64,000 nucleotides of DNA. Origin: Megalopta genalis (Eukaryota > Arthropoda > Insecta > Hymenoptera > Halictidae). The stretch lies in the NCBI RefSeq assembly GCF_051020955.1, contig NC_135013.1, positions 35,603,302-35,667,301 of the forward strand. Direction: 5' to 3'. Shown in pieces: positions 12,501 through 22,035 of the stretch (position 1 is the stretch's first letter; every line of letters begins with the position of its first letter). The notes under the pieces are model-generated. The model saw only the letters and a program-made list of their open reading frames with translations. It was not told the origin of the DNA and did no database searches. A program made the translations under genes and the position numbers.

Positions 12501-15500
12501 TCGCCTACCACGTAAGCTCCAGCGGATTTACAGTGTCCCGAAAACTCGGGACGCCTCGCTGCCACCGTGGACGGCGTTTGCTACCGGCCCCGCGAACGGA
12601 CGTTCTTCACCGGGTAGCGGAAGCTTCCGCGGTGGCATCGAGGTCGTGGAAGGTAGCGGTTCGAAGGGCGACGATCGATCGGTGCTTGTGCGTCGTAGGT
12701 CTATCACGGATCGAGAGCGAGACTCGGTGGTCCCCTCCGCGTCGGTGACACCTCGGTCGGTGCTGTTCTCGTCGGACGAGGAGTACAGGACGGCGTCGGA
12801 AGGCGGAAGAAGGGAGTCCGGGGACTGGTCCGAGGTGCCGGTGTCCCCGCCGTTGGTCCGCAACGGCGACTGGCCGACCGGACCGAAGGGTTCGAGTTGG
12901 TCCGACTCGGCGAATCACGAGTGGTCCGAGCTGCCACCGTCGCCGCCTCTAACGAGGACCGCGTTGTCCCGAGTGAAAGCCCGCTCGAGGTCCAGCTCGA
13001 GGTCCAGAGTGTACAAGAGGAGCCGCAGCTCGCCGCCCAGCTCGAGGAGGAGCACGCTGGACAGCGTGAGGTCCGAGGACCTGATGATGGCTTGCTGCGA
13101 GCTGGGCGAGGACGAGGAGCAGACCAACGGGCACATGCAGAGCAACAGCTGCCTCTCCGGCGCCAACGACAGCCCGTTGATCGTCGAGCTGCTGGAGAAC
13201 CAGGTGTCCCTGTTGCGCGATCAGCTGGATCAGAATCAGTCGAATCACCCGAGCACGCTACTAGTCATTGTCGAGCGTCAGGAGAACGAGATCGAGAGCT
13301 TGAAGTCACAGCTGAACGCCGCGAGAACGGACGTCGCCAACGCCGAGAAGGAGCTGTCCAGGCTGAGGCAGCAGAAGGCCGAGGCTTCCATCAGGGAGAA
13401 ACAGGTGGACGAACTGCTCAACACCGTACAGAGGACCGAGCAGCAGAGGAACAAGGACCTCGAGGATCTGGAGAAGATGAAGAAGATGTACACCAGGGAC
13501 AAGGAGGTGCTCGAGTGCAAGCTCTTGGAGACGGAGGCGATCCTCAGGGAGACCAGCGAACGCTGCGAGATGCTCGCCAAGGAGCTGGCGTCCAGCCACA
13601 GGACGGTCGAGCATCTGCAGACCGAGATCGCTTCGTTGAGCGATCGACTGTCGCAAGGTCGGTGTGGATAGGCCGTCGATTCGAGGAGCGGACGAGCGGA
13701 GCGCGATCTAATTTGGTCGTTCTTGTTGCAGGAATCGAGGAGAACGAGCGGCTCTACTCCAAGGTCAGGGAACTCGAGGAAAAGGGCGGGCTGTCCGCTT
13801 CGAGGGAGCGCGGCAGGAGCTTCGACTCGCTGAGCGACCTGACGAACATCGAACTGGACCTGGACTTGAATTCTCTCGACAAGGAGAGGTAATCTATGCG
13901 TTCGCGTTCTATGCGTGGATTCTGTGCGCGTGGACCGACGCGCGCTACGATAACTCATCCCCCCGCGTAATCGTTCCACAGGATCATGGAGGAATACGAG
14001 GAGCTGCGCAGTCGTTTCGAGAAGGCGATTCTGGAGATTCGCGCGATGCGGAAGGAGCTGCGAGAGGCTCACGCGATGCAGGACGCGCTCGAGCTGGAGA
14101 TCTTCGCGCACAAGCAGGACGCCGCCAGCGTGAGCGAGACGAACCAGGCCCAGGCTCGGCTGATGGCCGCGAGGATCCAGGATCTGACCAACAAGCTGGC
14201 TGCCAGCGAGAAGCAGGTGCGGACGTTGAAGCAGAAGCTGACGAAGGCGGAGGCCAGAGACAAGCGACGGTCGTTGTCGCTGAAAGGTCGCGAGTCCTTT
14301 CAGATCTCGCAGGAGATGGAGGACAAGCTGCAAGATCTCGAGAACAAGATCTGCGCGATCGAACGCGGTAGAAGCATCGGCGCGATCGGCGCCACCGGCT
14401 CCAAGGAGTCGAGTCCTAATCCAAAGAAAGAGAAGAGGAGCAAGAACTTGGATCGCTCGAGGCTGCGAAGGAAGTCTCTGGACAGCGCGACCAGCTCCGA
14501 GCCGATGAAGGTGCTGATCCGGCTGAGCACGCTGGAGACCAAGGTGGCGAACGTCGCCGAGAACATGGCGAGCGACGCCGAGAAGGACAGCAGCGAGTGC
14601 AGCGAGGTCAGCGCGTCCTCGACCAGCGAGGTGTCCCTGGAGATCGTCGCCAGGCTGAGGAAGTTGGAGCGGGTGGTGTGCAAGTCGAAGCGTCGGCTGG
14701 AGAAGTGTCTGGGCTCCACCCAGGCGGAGGACAAGGCGGAGAAGTGTTTACGCGAGGTGAACGACATCCTGGACTCGTGTTTAGAATGTAAGAAAAGCCA
14801 AGCTAGCGCTCAAGCGACCGAGTCAGTAGGGGTAGCGGTATCTAGGCTAGAGACTATACTTAAGGATAAGCTGAGCGAACTCGCGGCAAGACGGCAGGCG
14901 CTCGCGCAGAACGGCCAGCTCGACGACCGGGAGAAGGCGAAGCTGATCGCGGAGCGGGTGGCGTTCGAGTTCGTCGTTCTCAGGCAGATCAGGTGCGCGA
15001 TCGGCCGGACGTTCGACAGGAGTGCCGTTCTCAGTGAACTGGTCGAAACTAGTCAGCTTGCCACAAGCCTAATGCGTAAGATTCACGGAACTAAGCCCAA
15101 AACCTACCAAAACACCAGTTACATTCAGTATCTTACTAAAGTGTTAGCGAATAAGTTAGTACTGGTCGGCGGTGCGCCGGCGACCGCCGATGCCACGAAG
15201 GAAGTTGCCGCGGCTCGCGCGGAGAGCCTCGGCTTCCTGCTGCAGAAACAGCGGGAGGTCGACGAGATCGCGAGGAGGTACAAGGAGACGAGGCTGCGAC
15301 AGCTGGCCGAGGCGCTGGCCGTCGAGACGCTGAGCATGTCCGAGCAGGAGGATCTCGGCAAGACGGTGACCAGCTCGAACAAGAAGCTGCTGGAGGACCG
15401 ACGGATCAGGGAAGCCTGGGCGCTGGCTCAGGAGACGGTCAGCAAGGAGCTGGTCCAGTCCGAGGTGTCGCACGTGATCATGCGCTGCGGTCAGATCTAC

Positions 15501-18500
15501 GAGCAGAACATCACCGGCATCACGGACGCCTGTCTCGCGTTCGAGGCGACCGATAACATCGCTTTGGAGTCCTGGATCGACGCGGCGCAGGCCAGGCTCC
15601 GACAGGAGATGGAGCTGTCCACTCGCGAGCTGTCGGAGGCCTACGAGGAGTGTCTCCGCCGGATGAAGAAGAACAAGACCGGCGTGGAGACCAAGTTCGA
15701 GTCCCGGCAGCTGTTGAACGATTACGCGGACGTGATCGCGCACAAGGCTCTGATCGACGCCAGGATCGGGCTTCTCCAGGAGAACGCGCGGCCCTCGACC
15801 GGCTTCCCCGGCGAGACTTTCGTATCTAGTCTAATCCGCAACGACGAGCTGCTGTCGTGTCTGCTCGGGGACGACTGCGAGTACCAGAGCGATCCGATCC
15901 TCGACGCGGAGTACAGTTACCTTTACCAGCAGTTCGGCAAGGAGTGCGAGGAGAGGATCTCCGGGAAGCGGAGCTCGAAGGAGCAGCTGAAAAACGTCAG
16001 CCAGAGCCTGTTCCATCTGGAGGAGGACCTGATCGATCTGGCGAAGCGGGTTCGCGACAAGGACGGCGAGAAGCTGGCCAGCTGGTCGCCGAAATCGGCG
16101 GGGAACGACTGGTCCAGCGTCTGCGAGAAGTGCTCGCAGCTGCGCGAACAGATCAAGAGACTACGGGACCACGTGAACACCGTGGCGTGCGAGCAGTGCG
16201 ATCAGCTGCAGGCGACCATCGAGAGGATTACGGCGGACCACCGGGAGGAGCTCGAGACGCTCAAGAGGAGCCAGGAAAGGGATCTGACGGATATCAAGGG
16301 CGAATTGGACAACCAGAGGCAGTCGTTGACCTCTCGATACGAGCAGGAAGCGGCCAGTCTGCGGGACAAGGCTCGGAAGCTCGAGCACAGGCTGAACGCG
16401 ATGGATTCGGAGCATTCCGCTCACGTGAACGAGCTGAGAGCCGCTTATCAGAGGTCCATGAGCGCCGAATTGGACACCGACGCGGAGACTCGCAAGAGGT
16501 ACAAGGAGGAGATCAAGCAGCTGCGAGCGCTCTGCGAGAAGGGCCTGCTGGCTATGGAAAACTCCCACAGGCGGATCATCTCGGAAATGGAGGAGAAACA
16601 TCGGCAGGAGTTGGAGAGTCTGAGGGTGGAGAAGGAGCAAGCGTTGTCGGAAGAGACCCAGGCCACCCTGGCGGCTCTGGACGTCATGAGGAAGGCCCAC
16701 GAGCACGAGGTACAAAAGGAGATCGCTAAATTCAAGCAGGAGTTCATCAAGCAGATGCAGGCGAGGGAGGACATCGGGGTGCTGCACAAGGAACACGAGT
16801 AAGTGCGTCCGGACGAGTCGCCGGTAACCGAGGATCGTTGTTGCATCGCGACGCGTCGAGGAACGATCTCGACACGATATAATGGTACCAACGGTTTCTC
16901 ACCGATCCGCAGGGAAGAAATGGAAGAGATCAAGCAAGAGATTCTCTCGCTCTCCGCCAAATATTCTTCGAAGTGCGTCGAGTCCGCGGCTCTGGAAGAA
17001 AAGGTAGGTTCTCTGACGAAACAGCTGACTCAGGCGCAGCAGCACATCATGCAACTGGACGCCAGGAACAAGCAGCTGAGAGCGCATTTGGTATTGGAGA
17101 CGAACGACACCGGCGTCAACGACACGATGCAGGTGCTGAGGGTCGGAGAGAACGAGATAGCCGAGCCGAGGGAGGAGATGCACAGGCTCCAACAATTGAA
17201 GGTAAACCAGTCAGGTTGCACGCGTGTCCCGATCGCAACGTAGATGTGGTTAACAAATGTACATTACTAAATGATTAACGCTGCCGCAATTGCGTATTAT
17301 GGTGTTAAACAGCTTTCCCCCCGCCCCCCACCCCTCGCCCGCCCTTTCAAAATACATGTGCAATCGCGCCGCAGCTGTGCTTCGGGCGTGCGGTAGTACT
17401 TCCCGTGGTGCTCGAGGAACTCACCGTTTCCCGAAAATATCAGCCCAGTCGTAGATTCACCTTTCGATCGGGCGACCGCCTTTAGCCGAGACACCCTATT
17501 GTATATTATGATATATATCGTTTGCACATGTTTTCCATATATTTGTACGCCTTCGGTAGACGGTTCGCAAACCGTTCGCGCAAACCCGTATCTCGTTTCG
17601 TTTCGGAGACGCGAAACTCGGTATCTCTCGGTCGAGCCACGGTTCCGGATCCTTCGACCGAAGCCTGGTCCAGCGAAGGGATCGTCCGCGTTCCCCGGGC
17701 ACCCGATCGACGACGCGCGAAACGTCCAGGTTAACCGCCCCAGCAGCCGCACTGACCCATTATTATTTTCGATTCTCCACTAACAGCATGGGGATGCCGT
17801 TGTTCGCGACTCGTCCGGCGCGGCGTCGAAATCACCGTCGCAGAACTGCTCCGCGGCTTACCCGCCGCTTCGCCTCCGGAGCGGGCTGGAGCCGGTGACA
17901 CGATCGAGCAGCTGCGAGGAGCACCGGCTAACCGGCGAAAGGGCGAAAAGCTCCTCGGTGTCGACGTTGCATAAGCACCCGGCCGCGGACAAGCCGGCCG
18001 CGTTCTCCTACAAGCTCGAGCGGATTAAGTCGGTCTCGTTGCCGTACTCGAGTAACTTGGTTAGGCCGGGGAGTAGTTCTGGCGTTCCGTCGCACGATAG
18101 GAAAGAGGTGAGCTTAGGGCAAAAGAGTCAGGAGCGTAACGGTCTCGCATCGCCACTGTGGGACAGCTTGAGGCCCAGGAGCGGATTGCCCCATCAGTAT
18201 CAAGGTACAGAAGACAGATGAACCGGACACGTTCGGTGATCGGACCGTCGGTGGCGGGGATCGTCGTCGATCCTCTCTTGGAACGCCTCTCTGCTTGATC
18301 CATGATACCCGTGTGCCGTCTCTCGCGACACCCGCGCTCCAAGTACACCGCGCGAGTCTGCCTCCGCGCGTCGTCCTCGTTGCTTCATTGCCCGTACGGT
18401 GCTCTATGGTGTAGACCGAGCAAGCTCGAGGGGATCCGACGACTCTATAGCATGTCCAAGAGTCTCTCGGGTCTCCGTCTTCGTTTCGACCGTCGACACC

Positions 18501-20215
18501 GAACCTACCGAAGAAATCGTTCGCCTCGCTGTTTCGACGATCGGAGGACTCCTCCGACGAAAGGTTCGATCAAAATCTGCCGATCGACGGTAGATTCGGT
18601 GTTGACGCGAAACGTTCGCCGACGACTCGTCTCACGCGATTCCCCCCGATCGCGGCTCGAGACGACGATCGAAGCAAGACTAACCGGGTGCTTCCGTTTC
18701 GGATATATTAACCGCTTCGTGGACGTTCGAGCGTCGACTGACCTAACCGGCTGAATGTACCCGCGACTGACATTGTAACCGTATCGTTGTGCAATAATCT
18801 CTTGTCCGCGCGTCGGCCCTCCGCGGGCCGAAACTATGGCAAGGCGCTACTAACCGGAGACATGTACTATTAACGGTATGCAACAAGTAACGCAACACGG
18901 TAATCCTGCCTTGCGATTAATGCGATTCCCCGTATACTCGTTGAATGTCTAATCCGCGCGATGGCTGACACACGCTGTACGCATAATAATATCAAAAGGT
19001 AGTCAGTGCGCGCGCGCGCGCGACCGATCGAAATTCTTCACGACATCGACGTTCGACGTCGATCGACGACCCCTTTTCGGACTCGATACTCCAACACGCC
19101 TCTTTCGAACACGACTTTTACCGAGAACCTATTTTTGCAACTTTTTACTTCGACAACAAACATCCCCGCGCGCGGCACTGACTATCCGCGTCGTAACGAT
19201 GCATCCCCTATACCTGTAAGAGTAACGCCGCTTAAATTGTTGGGAACATCCTTAGGTGTATAAGAGAACGATTCGAGAGTCCTCTGTTCCGTATCGTCCA
19301 TTTCAAGGACGCGGCAGCGCGCGAATCGCGGGATCTCCGTCCACCGCGAGCGAGCGAGCGAGCGAGCTCGATCCTCGAGGAGGCGAAACGTTTCCCGAGT
19401 CGATCCAAGAGAGAGATCCAGCGTTCGCGCGCGAGCCACGTCCTTCCCCGAAGCGTGCGCCACGCTTCCCTCTATTTGTGCCACGAGCAAAAGAGAAGAC
19501 GGTCGTGGGGGTGGCAAACTGTGCAATCCTGGTAATCGTATGTCGGCGATTGTTTGACACACAAGGTGGCACAGCAGAGGCGCGAGTCGGCGGCGCTGGC
19601 ACCCGGTGGCAGGACAGCAGGCAAACCGAAAGGCAGCGTGAACAGGAGGCACTCGGCCTCCGTGCCGACGATCCTCGCACGCCCCGCCTCACCCCGGAAC
19701 CCCCAGCTCTCTCCGTTGCAGGTCCGTTCTCATTCTCAGATTCATCGACAAGATCGGAGATGGGGTCGCGCGTCGCCACGCGATCCAAGCACGCTTCTAC
19801 CCTCCGTGGAATCGTTTCCAAGGCTTGGAGCAGCTCGAGATTGCTTCGGGGCGACTAACCCGGCTGGCTTTTCCGCTTCGAGCGTCCTCCTCCACCACCT
19901 CCTGTCAATTACCGTCTCTTCTACGGCTCTCTCAGGGTCTTCTACTTTGGTCCACTCTGCCCGAACTTCCGATTCTCTCCGCGCGCGTTTCCGAAGCTCG
20001 ATACTCGAGGAGTGTAGCCAGCCGAGCCATCGAAGCCAGATAACGTTGATCCGATTCTCTTTGCAGAGCTGATAAGGTCTCCAACAGTGAGGTGGTCCAG
20101 CCGAAGTTGTCGTAGCTTGCCCCCCACGCCCACGCCGAGTTACCATCACCCGCTCCACCCCCCACTGCCAGCGGTGGGCATGGTCGCCGAGAGGAAGAAA
20201 CGTTTCGAGCTCTAA
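3797..20215 (+). CDS. osp: outspread / MPRIP-like PH and coiled-coil protein, 5' partial, 13 exons
   Basis: Coding exons: 3797-3869, 4389-4991, 10266-10438, 10544-10684, 11419-11580, 12339-12511, 12618-13657, 13732-13888, 13982-16798, 16913-17201, 17787-18107, 19566-19721, 20069-20215. All 12 junctions are GT-AG and phase-consistent, giving about 2083 residues plus stop. Order (window residue numbering): residues 1-24 are the tail following PH1; about 25-280 is a Ser/Pro-rich linker; about 316-408 is a PH domain (DLLNIKKGWLMKQG to SWMSAVRRAA) with the WNKHWFVLRG strand; about 626-1876 is mainly coiled coil; the rest is an S/P/R tail ending ERKKRFEL. In the family, MPRIP binds F-actin, RhoA and the myosin phosphatase targeting subunit, so this is inferred to be an actomyosin scaffold in the cytoplasm. 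The stretch LCEKGLLAMENSHRRIISEM and what follows matches the vertebrate MPRIP coil. The first PH domain and start codon lie upstream of the window. Family identity is strong; exact ends of the last three exons are less certain. Confidence 0.88.
4389..4991 (+). CDS. osp: outspread coding exon (Ser/Pro linker)
   Basis: The acceptor is attttcag at 4381-4388 and the donor is G|GTCGGT at 4991/4992. The exon encodes about 200 residues of low-complexity Ser/Gly/Pro sequence between the two PH domains, including a Ser-Pro dipeptide run from a hexamer DNA repeat near 4684. The ATG at 4373 lies 16 nt before the acceptor in the same frame, but the upstream exon's phase supports splicing to 4389 rather than a start there. 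Confidence 0.8.
4684..4715. repeat. (TCCCCG)n hexamer repeat inside coding exon
   Basis: About five copies of TCCCCG in frame, encoding an alternating Ser-Pro tract. A likely site of length variation between alleles. Confidence 0.85.
6426..6626. mobile_element. Foldback element / MITE-like long inverted repeat
   Basis: The left arm 6426-6520 is the reverse complement of the right arm 6534-6626, apart from a 2-nt indel and a few substitutions, around a 13-nt AT-rich loop. The arms end in TTTATAGTTCT-type sequence, and the inner 50 bp are essentially perfect. There is no internal coding capacity. This fits a non-autonomous foldback/MITE or a transcribed hairpin (miRNA/hpRNA-like), since it lies in a transcribed intron. 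No clear target-site duplication was found. Confidence 0.75.
6629..6661. repeat. (AT)n microsatellite
   Basis: An uninterrupted AT dinucleotide run of about 16 units, immediately adjoining the right end of the foldback element. Confidence 0.95.
8943..8973. repeat. Perfect 14-bp inverted repeat with 3-nt spacer
   Basis: The left arm CGCGTTCTCTAGAA (8943-8956) is exactly complementary to TTCTAGAGAACGCG (8960-8973) with spacer AAG. It lies in the osp intron. It could be a dimeric protein-binding site or a small hairpin; the function is unknown. Confidence 0.8.
9501..9540. repeat. (GA)n microsatellite
   Basis: Twenty uninterrupted GA units. GA tracts can bind GAGA-type factors in insects, but nothing else here marks this as regulatory. 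Confidence 0.95.
10266..10438 (+). CDS. osp: outspread coding exon (basic/acidic helix before PH2)
   Basis: The acceptor is accag at 10261-10265 and the donor is GTGAGC at 10439. Translation runs DDDACRRILLEHERERE to AAYQDKL. It is entered in phase 1 and left in phase 0. Charged and probably helical. Confidence 0.85.
10544..10684 (+). CDS. osp: outspread coding exon (start of PH domain)
   Basis: The acceptor is cgatacag before 10544 and the donor is GTTCGT at 10685. Encodes 47 residues ending EDLLNIKKGWLMKQGLNK, the first beta strand of the PH domain, closely resembling the DLLNFKKGWLTKQ strand of vertebrate MPRIP. Confidence 0.9.
11419..11580 (+). CDS. osp: outspread coding exon (PH domain core)
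   Basis: The acceptor is gtcgcag before 11419 and the donor is GTGAGT at 11581. Encodes EWNKHWFVLRGCGLMYYRD and continues to VARNYGFQTV, the central PH strands, in phase 0/0. Confidence 0.92.
11581..12338 (+). other. outspread intron
   Basis: GTGAGT to cgcaag. No coding exon or repeat of note; a short A run lies near 11832. Confidence 0.7.
12339..12511 (+). CDS. osp: outspread coding exon (PH domain C-terminal helix)
   Basis: The acceptor is ccgcaag before 12339 and the donor is GTAAGC at 12512. Encodes AWDDRGSTVLSAVTAG and then RASWMSAVRRAA, the last PH strand and the conserved Trp-containing C-terminal helix. It ends in phase 2. Reading straight through the donor meets a stop at once, so splicing is required. 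Confidence 0.88.
12618..13657 (+). CDS. osp: outspread coding exon (Ser-rich segment and first coiled coil)
   Basis: The preferred acceptor is gggtag at 12612-12617, preceded by TTCTTCAC and by no AG for over 80 nt; the donor is GTCGGT at 13658. Encodes a Ser/Arg-rich region with SVLFSSDEEYRTASEGGRR and WSEVPVSPPL/WSELPPSPPL repeats. From about 13171 it encodes heptad-type coiled coil (LLENQVSLLRDQLDQN). An alternative acceptor at 12533 is also in phase and would add 28 residues but leave a 22-nt intron. Confidence 0.8.
13732..13888 (+). CDS. osp: outspread coding exon (coiled coil)
   Basis: The acceptor is ttgttgcag before 13732 and the donor is GTAATC at 13889. Encodes GIEENERLYSKVRELEEKGG through LDLNSLDKER, in phase 1/2. 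Confidence 0.88.
13982..16798 (+). CDS. osp: outspread giant coding exon (long coiled-coil region)
   Basis: The acceptor is ttccacag before 13982 and the donor is GTAAGT at 16799. One 2817-nt exon encodes about 939 residues, nearly all charged heptad-type helix. The 3' part (about 16488-16798) matches the conserved MPRIP coil (LCEKGLLAMENSH, EEKHRQELESLRVEKEQAL). The middle carries an insect-type insert with SEKC/CLEC-like cysteines near 14700-14790 and a pair of CxxC motifs at 16122-16199. Codon usage is strongly G/C-ending except in islands near 14778-14872 and 15023-15165. Confidence 0.92.
16913..17201 (+). CDS. osp: outspread coding exon (conserved MPRIP-type coil)
   Basis: The acceptor is gatccgcag before 16913 and the donor is GTAAAC at 17202. 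Encodes EEMEEIKQEILSLSAKYSSK and further coil ending HRLQQLK. This aligns with the vertebrate MPRIP segment containing LSEQYSQKCLEN. Reading into the intron would add 13 residues and stop at 17241-17243, a possible alternative 3' end. Confidence 0.88.
17202..17786 (+). other. outspread intron
   Basis: GTAAAC donor to actaacag acceptor. It contains a C-rich tract near 17318-17340 and no recognised exon. Confidence 0.65.
17787..18107 (+). CDS. osp: outspread coding exon (Ser-rich tail)
   Basis: The acceptor is ccactaacag before 17787 and the donor GAG|GTGAGC is at 18108. Encodes HGDAVVRDSSGAASK, RSSSCEEHRL and YKLERIKSVSLPYSS. Both ends are phase 0. If the donor is not used, the frame continues to a stop at 18219-18221 (GTEDR*), giving a shorter isoform. 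Confidence 0.7.
18108..19565 (+). other. outspread intron
   Basis: GTGAGC donor to cacacaag acceptor. It includes a short (CG)n run near 19008-19021 and a GCGA repeat near 19350. No convincing additional exon. Confidence 0.55.
19566..19721 (+). CDS. osp: outspread coding exon (S/P/R-rich tail)
   Basis: The acceptor is gacacacaag before 19566 and the donor CAG|GTCCGT is at 19722. In the chosen frame it encodes VAQQRRESAALAPGG and RRHSASVPTILARPASPRN, with about 80 percent G/C at third positions, as elsewhere in osp. A second frame is also open across the whole exon but has weaker third-position bias. Confidence 0.62.
20069..20215 (+). CDS. osp: outspread terminal coding exon
   Basis: The acceptor is ctctttgcagag before 20069. 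Encodes LIRSPTVRWSSRSCRSLPPT, then a Pro/His stretch and GMVAERKKRFEL followed by TAA at 20213. The phase 0 start matches the preceding exon. A 2-nt earlier acceptor (20066) would hit a stop in the same phase. Confidence 0.65.
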   Translation: MIRSPTVRWSSRSCRSLPPTPTPSYHHPLHPPLPAVGMVAERKKRFEL

Positions 20216-20313
20216 CCCGCAACCTTCGTATCCGGTTCTTTGCTACTCGTTCGATCCTCCATGGCACCCAGATCCCCTGTCGTCTGTCCCATATCTCATG
20301 GTGCTAGAACCGT

Positions 20314-20314
<1 letters not shown>

Positions 20315-20345
<31 letters not shown>
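20315..20345. repeat. (AGC)n trinucleotide repeat in the outspread 3' UTR
   Basis: About ten uninterrupted AGC units located downstream of the osp stop, so not translated in the model given here. Confidence 0.9.
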
Positions 20346-22029
20346 CGCCTTTGCATATCTTCATCCGAAACAACGTCGCATTCGTCACTGCCAGAGAACA
20401 GAATCCTGCAACGCCTAGCTCGTGTCGATCGATCGGGCTCGGGACCAGGCTCGTCGTCCTCGGACAATATTGAGCATGTTTATCAGGTAAACATGATACA
20501 ATAGCAGAAACGAGGCTCGGCTCCCGACAGTCGCCAACGTTCTTCTTCGAGGCTCGCGTCCGGCCAATCTTGATCGTCTCGTTGCTCTTACCCCCTTTTT
20601 TTCCAGAGGACCCGTTTTTTTTTTACCAATGGAACTTTTGCTAAGCACGTTTACAAGGCTGTGCCGTGCGATCACGGCCGTCGTTTGATACGCATTTAGA
20701 CTTTGATACGCGAATTTTTTTCCCGTAGGAACGCGTGCGGTGCTCGCGTTTTTCTCGGGCATCGTACCCGCTGCCAGCCGTTTCCGGTTCCGTCGCGATC
20801 GGCCGTCGCGATCGTCCACGATCTGTCCCGTTGGGTGTACAAATTCTGGTGCTTTCCGCTCGTTGAACACAATCTGGATAACCGGTTCGCATAAACAGTC
20901 GCACTCTTCGTTTACTCGTACAATAGGAACCAGCTCGCAGAGGTTCTACGACGGAACCGGACCACGGTAGCCAGCGGACGCGAAGAAAGGCGCAGCGGAA
21001 CGCCGTCGACCGACGAAATTTTCCGTAGAAATCGGCGAGAAATCGCCGATTTATTCCTCGTGCAGCGTCTCAAATTTAAACGTTTCGGAAGAATCTCTAA
21101 AGCGAACAACCGGCGAGCAATCGGCGTTCCCCTGCGCCGTACGAGTCGTGTCGTCGTGTGTGTACAAGTGTCTCGTGATAGCAAACGCGATGTAAGGCGT
21201 ACGTGTATCGGTGTGACCGCAAAACAGTTCTTCGATGGTCGTTTGAGTTCGTATCGGGAACGATTTCGTACAATTAGAGGGTCCGTTCACCATCTCGCGA
21301 CCCCACGAGGGGGCTAATTGGAAGGCGACGCGGCTGAAACAATCGTTTTCTAGGGAGGCTCTTTGATTATTATTCTCGGATTCGTCGGCACCGTTCGTCG
21401 CGGCTGCGTTTCTCCTTCTTCCACCATTTGTTTCTGTAAAGTCGTTCTTTTTCTCCTTCGCAGCTAGAGAGAGACTACTTCGTTTTCTATCGTCCCTCGT
21501 TCTTCTTCTCCGTCTCCGTTGTTTCGTTCGAGAATCGAAAGAAAGTATTTTTACGCTTGTTTCTCGCTCTTGTTATGTATAGATTCTGCACATATATCGA
21601 ATATTACGGCGTTGTCACGTTGCACTGTGTATTACCGCATTTCTCTCATTGTGTACATGTTTTTAGTGTTCGGAATCGCGATCATTTTTTTCATGTTAAA
21701 TACTGTATAGTTTATGACGTTTCGATTCTAAGGAGCAAAGTATAAATAGCCTAGGAATTAACCCCTTCCATATGAAAGTGGATTGTTTATATTATATGTT
21801 ATTATTGTATTCTATATTATATTATATGTCGTCGGTGTCGTCCACGGCGTCGACGACGTCCGGCATCTCAGCGGGCGCAAACAAAAAAAAAAAACGTACG
21901 AAGAATAATCGATAACAATACGGTTCATTATCTCTTATGTAGAGTAATTACTCAGGATTGTTTAACATTTATAATATATTACGATTATACTTATTGTATT
22001 TGTATTATAATTTATAACAACGTGTTTGA

Positions 22030-22035
22030 AATAAA
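22030..22035 (+). terminator. Poly(A) signal AATAAA for outspread
   Basis: Canonical AATAAA within an AT-rich tail (GAAATAAAATATAG), 308 nt before the next gene's start codon. It is the last good signal before that gene. Confidence 0.65.

Larger units (their letters stand above)
20216..22035 (+). other. outspread 3' UTR (inferred)
   Basis: This non-coding stretch runs from the stop codon to the first clear AATAAA. It turns AT-rich after about 21500, typical of a 3' UTR, and contains an AGC repeat at 20315-20345. Its length of about 1.8 kb is an inference, because no transcript is available. Confidence 0.55.
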
